Shown piece after piece: positions 35,308 to 40,039 of a stretch of DNA of 40,039 bases. This DNA comes from Bacteroidia bacterium (lineage in GTDB: Bacteria > Bacteroidota > Bacteroidia > B-17B0 > Aurantibacillaceae): NCBI GenBank assembly GCA_020846335.1, contig JADLED010000037.1, positions 1-40,039 of the forward strand, read 5' to 3'. Every line of letters starts with the position of its first letter. Positions within the stretch are counted from its first letter, which is position 1. The translations under genes were made by a program, and so were the position numbers. The notes below the pieces were generated by a model. That model was not told where the DNA came from and did not search any database. It saw nothing but the letters and a program-made list of their open reading frames with translations.

Positions 35308-36330
35308 ATGAATCGGGTTTTTGTAAGCTTTCTTTTTTTCTACCTCGCACAATGTGCTTTTTCGCAAAATTATAGTTTTGGTGATACGGCACTTTGGAAT
35401 GGCCCTTTGTCGCCGGATCAGGTGGTTAAAAATCGTATCAAAACAATGACTGTGAACCTCAGCGGAACAAGGCGACCAGCTTGTAGCGGCCCCCAGCCTT
35501 ATTCATACACCACAATTTACGAATACGATAAGCAAGGCTATGCAACAAAAATTTCAGGTTCACCTGCAAACGAATACAATACCCATATTCGCGAAAACGA
35601 ATACAAAAATAATTTACTGGTTAAATCGGTGATTCGTAACAAAGTTTTAGGATATGAGGGATACTATGAATTTACTTTAACCAAACACTACAATAACCAT
35701 CTGCTTTGCGATACCTTTACCTCGCAACTTGGTAGCATAAAACATTTCCGGCAAACGTATCTCTTCGATTCGTTGTTGAGGCTCGTACAAACCGATACTT
35801 ATGAGGCTATTGACAGTAGTTTTATGTTGACTAAACGCCAAAAGTTGACTTACGACAATAAAAGCCGACTTCAAAAAACCTATATCATTCACCCACCAAC
35901 AAAACCGGACACTACCAGCATTATAATCAGGCGGGAAATTTTCTACTCAAAATTCAACAGGAGTTTCAAAACAGTTGAATATTATAATAACTATAAACGT
36001 GTCAGCGCTACAAAAACCACTTATCGGGGAAATAAATTAAAATCAATAAGATTAAAAGGTCCGGTGAAGTTTAAACGACCAAAGTACAGGAATCGGAAAT
36101 TTAGGGAGCTGGAGAAATTTTCAGAAAAAAAAGGCATTATTACCCGTAACAATTATAGAACATACAGGCGCCGCCGCTCGTTGCCAACAAAATTTTTGCG
36201 TAGTAAGCACCTATTCGACGCAGCAACCGGATTACCGCTTAAGGAGATTGTGTATCCGGCCAAATCGGCTTCTTTTCCGGAAGGAATGCAAAGAGAAACA
36301 ATTACTGTTTATACGTATGAACGTTATTGA
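35308..36330 (+). CDS. Secreted or periplasmic hypothetical protein with YD-repeat-like strands
   Basis: Protein of 340 residues with a signal peptide (MNRVFVSFLFFYLAQCAFSQ). The body resembles short YD/RHS-like or MORN-like beta hairpins: TIYEYDKQGYATKISG, TLTKHYNNHLL, QTYLFDSLLRLVQTD, KLTYDNKSRLQKTYI and HLFDAATGLPLKEIVYP, each with an aromatic-acidic turn followed by a strand. There is no T9SS sorting tail, so it probably stays in the periplasm or is exported to the outer membrane. The C-terminal third (about 230-300) is strongly basic (RGNKLKSIRLKGPVKFKRPKYRNRKFRE). It is not close to a toxin core that I recognise. It lies 50 bp past the MITE-like element and stands alone. Function unknown. 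Confidence 0.7.
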   Translation: MNRVFVSFLFFYLAQCAFSQNYSFGDTALWNGPLSPDQVVKNRIKTMTVNLSGTRRPACSGPQPYSYTTIYEYDKQGYATKISGSPANEYNTHIRENEYKNNLLVKSVIRNKVLGYEGYYEFTLTKHYNNHLLCDTFTSQLGSIKHFRQTYLFDSLLRLVQTDTYEAIDSSFMLTKRQKLTYDNKSRLQKTYIIHPPTKPDTTSIIIRREIFYSKFNRSFKTVEYYNNYKRVSATKTTYRGNKLKSIRLKGPVKFKRPKYRNRKFRELEKFSEKKGIITRNNYRTYRRRRSLPTKFLRSKHLFDAATGLPLKEIVYPAKSASFPEGMQRETITVYTYERY

Positions 36331-36669
36331 AAAGCACTTACGAAAATTTGACAGACTTACTCCAGAGCCTTGCCTTATGTTTTTACAGCGATAAATTAAC
36401 GTGAAATCAATTCCAAAAAAAAACACTGAATCTAAAAGCGTTTCAACTTTCGTCATCAGTGGTTAAATACACAAGAACTTATTTTCTAAAACGTACTCTT
36501 TCTAAATTCTATTTTCTTTTATCTTGTAATTATTTTTTCCAGAATAAATTATTGGCCGTATTTCGCACAAAACAGCGCATCAAACCTTGGCCTGATTAAA
36601 AGAGTGGCAAATTTTTAGTTTATCTCCGCTTTTTCTTTAAATTTGGATATCAGATAAAATTTCCCTGTA
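36331..36669. other. Gene-free AT-rich interval upstream of the SBBP gene
   Basis: This 339-bp interval holds no credible gene. I see no strong terminator for the gene on its left; CACTGA and TCAGTG near 36424-36461 can pair across a long loop but are not convincing. The right end carries the candidate promoter of the SBBP gene. Confidence 0.6.
36615..36645 (+). promoter_or_regulatory. Candidate Bacteroidota promoter of the SBBP gene
   Basis: TAAATTTG at 36638-36645 matches the -7 consensus TAnnTTTG exactly, and TTAG (36615-36618, within a T-rich run) lies 19 bp upstream where the TTTG -33 box is expected. The start codon is 25 bp beyond the -7 element, giving a short leader. Confidence 0.45.
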
Positions 36670-39276
36670 ATGAAGCCAATTGCCTCACCTTTACTTTATG
36701 TTTGTTGTGTATTGCTGTTGGTTGTTTCATTTAAGGCAAGGGCAGGAAACGGATTTAAGCAAAACAAAGGACAAATCACCAATCAGGAGAATAGTACCAA
36801 TACCAACGTGTTGTATCTGTATTCGGGCAATGGACTCAACATTCAATTACGCAACAACGGATTTTCTTACGACCTGTTTAGCAGCACAAACACCCCAACA
36901 GGTTTTAGAACCACTAAACAAGCACCATCCATCACCGAACTCGAAAAAATAAAAGTTTACAATCACCGCATCGACATTGATTTTGCAAACATGCAAAACA
37001 CCGCCTACGTGCAGGCCGATAACGAACAGCCGGATTACGACAATTATTACCTGCATGGCAAACAAATAACAGGTGTAAAATCCTATCAAAAAATAACCTA
37101 CAAAAACCTATATCCTTTTACCGACATTGAGTTTGTAATTGTGGAATCGCCTAAACCGGCATTTAAGTACAACATAATACTGCATCCCGGCGCCGATATT
37201 AAAAAGGTGAAGTTTTTAATACAGGGTGCACAGCAAATCATCAAAAACAAAAATGGCAGCATTAGTTTTGATACCGAACTTGGCAGCATTACCGAAAAAA
37301 TTCCCATGAGCTATTACGCCAGCCAGCCACAAAACAACCTGCCGGTGGAATTTGATGTAAAAGGTAATACCCTCCAATTTAAAGCCGATTATGATACCAC
37401 ACAAACCTTGGTAATTGACCCCACCTCTAATTTAATATGGGCCACCTATTATGGCAGCAGCGATGTGGATTTTTGCAATACCAACGGCATGGACGGCCAA
37501 AACAATTTGTACATAGGCGGATACACAAACAGCACGGCCAACATTGCCACCAATGGTGTTCACCAGAGCACACTGGCCGCGGGTTTTGATGCTTATGTGG
37601 TTAAATTTAACGCCAACGGTGTGCGCCTTTGGGGTACCTATTTGGGTGCCGGCGGTGTGGATGTTTTTTACGCCATGTATGTGGAACCAAACGGCACCGT
37701 GTACTTGTGCGGCGATACCAGCAGCCAGAGTAACCTTACCAGTTTGGGAGCCTTTCAAACGGTGTTTGGTGGCGGCATAGACGATGTGTTGCTGGCCAAG
37801 TTTAACAGTGCGGGACAAAATTTATGGTGTACGTATTTGGGTGGTCCAAAGCACGACATTGCGCAGGCTATAACCGAAGACAGCAATGGCAATGTAATTA
37901 TTACCGGTCACACCGAAAGTATTTCGGGCATTGCCACACCGGGCGCTTATGCCACCGCCTATAATTTGAATTACGATGTGTTTATTGCCAAATTTTCGCC
38001 ACTGGGAGCCAGACTCTGGGGTACCTATTATGGCGAAAGTGCCGTGGACGAAGCCTATGGCATTGCCTGCGACGCACAAAACAACATCATCATTACCGGT
38101 GCTTCGGCAAGTATTTCGGGCATTTCTACACCGGCCGCGCACCAGGCTGTTTTTGGTGGTTATCAGGATGCATTTATTTCCAAATTCAATTCATCCGGCA
38201 CCACACTTATCTGGGGTACCTACTACGGTGAGCAGGGCAGCGATTTTGGCAACGATGTGGAAGTGGATAACCAGGGAAATATTTTTGTGGTGGGCATTAC
38301 CACGAGTACCACCAACATTGCCACAGCGGGCGCATACCAAACCAGTCAGGGTAGCAACGACGACTCTTTTCTGGCGGCATTTACCTCTGCGGGTGTGAGG
38401 CTGTGGGGAACTTATTTTGGTGGCGACGACACGGATTATATAACTGATTTGGCAATTGATGCCAATAAAAATTTATTATTTTGTGGTTCCACACAAAGTT
38501 CGTATTCCATTAGCACCGCCGGGGCCTATCAACCAAGTCTGGCATTGATTTATTATTACGACGCCTATTTTGCAAAATTTACAGCATCGGGTAAAATAAA
38601 AATGGCCACCTATTTTGGCGGCGATGGCAACGACAAAGCCTCCGCGCTGGTACTTGATAGTTTTGGCAAGGTGTACATTTCGGGCGAAACCACCAGCACT
38701 GTGGGCATTGCCACCACAGGTGTGCATCAATACACCTATTCGGGCAGTACGGATGCCTTTGTGGCCAAGTTCTGCATTCCCTTAGAACCTAAACTTTTTC
38801 CGACAGGTACGGCCACCATTTGCCAGGGTCAAATAACAGTTTCGGCAACTCCGGGTTATTCCAATTATTTATGGAATACGGGTTCAACGGCCAATCCACT
38901 CGTTACCACATTTACCAATGCTCCCGCCACGCTCACCTTTGTGTTGCAGGCCAGCGACGGTTATGGTTGCTCCGGTGTTTCGGACACCACAAAACTGAAA
39001 GTTGATAAATGCACCTCATTGCAGGAGATGGAGGCGGATAAATTATTTGTGCTTTATCCCAATCCCGGCCAAAACCATTTGACAATTGAATTGCAGAATC
39101 AAAACGCGGAGAACGTTTTGCTGCAAATATTTTCGTTAACCGGGCAACTGGTTTACGAAGAAAAATTTACCGGGAATACTTTTTTGGCAGATGTGTCAAA
39201 GCTCAACAAGGGCTTTTATTTTGTAAGCCTTAAAACCAGCAGGGCTCATAGCGAACGCAGGTTTGTTAAAGAGTAA
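36670..39276 (+). CDS. Secreted SBBP seven-bladed beta-propeller protein with T9SS type A tail
   Basis: Predicted secreted protein of 868 residues. After a signal peptide (to about FKARA, residue 25) comes an N-terminal domain (about 26-250) with FKQNKGQITNQEN and the conserved NYYLHGKQITGVKSYQKI, which in Bacteroidota usually precedes SBBP (beta-propeller) repeats. Seven repeats follow (about 255-700), each starting with a WGTYYGG-like strand and ending DAFVAKFNSSG, so a complete seven-bladed propeller is encoded. An Ig-like unit (GYSNYLWNTGSTANP) and a type A sorting tail (YPNPGQNHLTIEL onwards) complete it. The stop is four bases from the stop of the convergent RNA methyltransferase gene. 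Ligand unknown; surface adhesion or polymer binding is inferred. Confidence 0.87.
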   Translation: MKPIASPLLYVCCVLLLVVSFKARAGNGFKQNKGQITNQENSTNTNVLYLYSGNGLNIQLRNNGFSYDLFSSTNTPTGFRTTKQAPSITELEKIKVYNHRIDIDFANMQNTAYVQADNEQPDYDNYYLHGKQITGVKSYQKITYKNLYPFTDIEFVIVESPKPAFKYNIILHPGADIKKVKFLIQGAQQIIKNKNGSISFDTELGSITEKIPMSYYASQPQNNLPVEFDVKGNTLQFKADYDTTQTLVIDPTSNLIWATYYGSSDVDFCNTNGMDGQNNLYIGGYTNSTANIATNGVHQSTLAAGFDAYVVKFNANGVRLWGTYLGAGGVDVFYAMYVEPNGTVYLCGDTSSQSNLTSLGAFQTVFGGGIDDVLLAKFNSAGQNLWCTYLGGPKHDIAQAITEDSNGNVIITGHTESISGIATPGAYATAYNLNYDVFIAKFSPLGARLWGTYYGESAVDEAYGIACDAQNNIIITGASASISGISTPAAHQAVFGGYQDAFISKFNSSGTTLIWGTYYGEQGSDFGNDVEVDNQGNIFVVGITTSTTNIATAGAYQTSQGSNDDSFLAAFTSAGVRLWGTYFGGDDTDYITDLAIDANKNLLFCGSTQSSYSISTAGAYQPSLALIYYYDAYFAKFTASGKIKMATYFGGDGNDKASALVLDSFGKVYISGETTSTVGIATTGVHQYTYSGSTDAFVAKFCIPLEPKLFPTGTATICQGQITVSATPGYSNYLWNTGSTANPLVTTFTNAPATLTFVLQASDGYGCSGVSDTTKLKVDKCTSLQEMEADKLFVLYPNPGQNHLTIELQNQNAENVLLQIFSLTGQLVYEEKFTGNTFLADVSKLNKGFYFVSLKTSRAHSERRFVKE

Positions 39277-39280
39277 AAAC

Positions 39281-39826
39281 TTATTCTTCTTTGCGGTGTT
39301 CCAACGTATTTTTTAAGACTTCCCACAAAACAATACCGGCACTTACGGCAATGTTAAGCGAGTGCTTAGTGCCTGCCTGAGGAATTTCGATAACGCCGTG
39401 GCAGGCATCAATTACTTCCTGTTCCACCCCATACACCTCGTTGCCAAATACGAGCGCTAATTTTTGGCCATCATAGTTAAAGGCATTTAATGCCAGACTG
39501 TGTTTGGCCTGTTCAACCGCGTACACTTTAACACCATCGGCCTTTAATGCTAGAACGGCTGCAAGTGTATTTTCGGAATGTTCCCAACTTACTGTGGACG
39601 TGGCGCCCAGGGCAGTTTTTTCAATCTCTTTGTTGGGGGGTGTGCCGGTTACACCACATAAAATTAGTTTTTCAATTAAAAACGCATCGGCAGTTCTAAA
39701 TACCGAACCCACGTTGTTTAAACTGCGCACATTATCCAAAAGCACAGTTACCTGACGTTTGGCTGCGTTTTTAAACTCGCTGGCACTTAATCTGTTAAGC
39801 GCCTCATTCGTTATTTTCTCCGACAT
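39281..39826 (-). CDS. SpoU/TrmH-family RNA 2'-O-methyltransferase
   Basis: S-adenosylmethionine-dependent ribose methyltransferase of 181 residues with a trefoil-knot SPOUT fold. The three family motifs are present: NVRSLNNVGSVFRTAD (motif 1, Asn and Arg of the catalytic site), LALVFGNEVYGV (motif 2) and IEIPQAGTKHSLNIAVSAGI (motif 3, cofactor knot). The length fits the small stand-alone group, without the RNA-binding extension of TrmH or RlmB, so the exact target (tRNA or 23S rRNA) cannot be assigned. It runs opposite to its neighbours: convergent with the SBBP gene (4-bp gap) and divergent from the MCE gene (62 bp between starts). Confidence 0.9.
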   Translation of the reverse strand: MSEKITNEALNRLSASEFKNAAKRQVTVLLDNVRSLNNVGSVFRTADAFLIEKLILCGVTGTPPNKEIEKTALGATSTVSWEHSENTLAAVLALKADGVKVYAVEQAKHSLALNAFNYDGQKLALVFGNEVYGVEQEVIDACHGVIEIPQAGTKHSLNIAVSAGIVLWEVLKNTLEHRKEE

Positions 39827-39855
39827 AGAAACCTGTTTTACTCAATAAAAATAAC

Positions 39856-39863
39856 TATATTTA
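39856..39863 (+). promoter_or_regulatory. Candidate -7 element for the MCE/MlaD gene
   Basis: TATATTTA matches the TAnnTTTG consensus at all but the last base and lies 25 bp before the GTG start, similar to the spacing upstream of the SBBP gene. The -33 region (TGTTTTA at 39834-39840) is only approximate. Confidence 0.3.
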
Positions 39864-39888
39864 GCGTTCAATTACAGCTACTTTTTTT

Positions 39889-40039
39889 GTGAAGATAAGT
39901 AAAGAATTTAAAATCGGTCTGGTAGTGGTTTGTGCCATTGCGGCCTTCATCTGGGGAGTTAGCTTCCTTAAAGGCTCAAATCTTTTTACCGAAAAATATT
40001 ACCTCTACGCTGTTTATCCAAAAATAGATAACATGGTAC
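39889..40039 (+). CDS. MCE/MlaD-family lipid transport protein (N-terminal part)
   Basis: The first 50 codons of a gene cut by the window edge. The start is GTG at 39889 and the product begins MKISKEFKIGLVVVCAIAAF. It has a short charged lead, one membrane helix (about 8-25), then WGVSFLKGSNLFTEKYYLY and VYPKIDNMV. The pattern E-x-K-I-G followed by a helix, FLKGxxLF and a strand is characteristic of MCE/MlaD proteins of Bacteroidota, the substrate-binding component of an ABC-type retrograde phospholipid transport system between outer and inner membranes. Downstream genes that would confirm this are outside the window. Confidence 0.82.
   Translation, partial: MKISKEFKIGLVVVCAIAAFIWGVSFLKGSNLFTEKYYLYAVYPKIDNMV

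Overview
The window comes from an aerobic member of the phylum Bacteroidota. The evidence is protein families: type IX secretion (T9SS) sorting domains of both type A and type B, a PorP/SprF protein, SprB repeats, an alternative complex III (ACIII) operon joined to a cytochrome c oxidase, and matches to the Bacteroidota -7 promoter element (TAnnTTTG). The lack of obvious Shine-Dalgarno sites fits too. I would not name a genus from this alone.

Layout. 1-6000 (minus strand): two tandem paralogous secreted proteins made of Ig/PKD-like repeats, a dockerin-like calcium-binding segment, a cohesin-like domain and a type A sorting tail. 6221-8951 (minus): lipB (GTG start), then a 421-bp gene-free stretch with an inverted repeat, then a probable two-gene unit of a NUDIX hydrolase and a phosphoglucose/phosphomannose isomerase-like SIS protein. 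9073-20474 (plus): a 3489-residue surface protein with 37 SprB-type repeats and a type B (gliding-motility-associated) C-terminus, overlapping a porP/sprF gene that probably helps export or anchor it. 20719-32269 (plus): eight closely spaced respiratory genes, actA-actB-actC-actD-actE-actF-coxB-coxA, ending at a strong terminator. 32382-34858 (plus): two overlapping secreted type A proteins. 34994-35253: a 260-bp non-coding element with terminal inverted repeats, a 5-bp flanking duplication and several internal hairpins. 35308-39276 (plus): a secreted YD-repeat-like protein and a seven-bladed SBBP beta-propeller protein. 39281-39826 (minus): a SpoU/TrmH RNA methyltransferase. 39889-end (plus): the start of an MCE/MlaD protein.

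How the genes work together. The ACIII genes encode a quinol:cytochrome c (or direct to oxidase) oxidoreductase, and coxB/coxA encode subunits II and I of the terminal oxidase. Co-transcription fits an ACIII-oxidase supercomplex. Subunit III is not in the window. The many T9SS cargo proteins fit a cell-surface, adhesive or gliding lifestyle.

Most notable observations: (1) the 260-bp MITE-like or structured element at 34994-35253, with two hairpins of the same geometry but different sequence; (2) an almost perfect co-occurrence of two extra cysteines across the 37 SprB repeats, which predicts a second disulfide; (3) a 912-918-bp higher-order repeat inside that gene; (4) dockerin-like plus cohesin-like modules within each of the two tandem paralogs at the left end.
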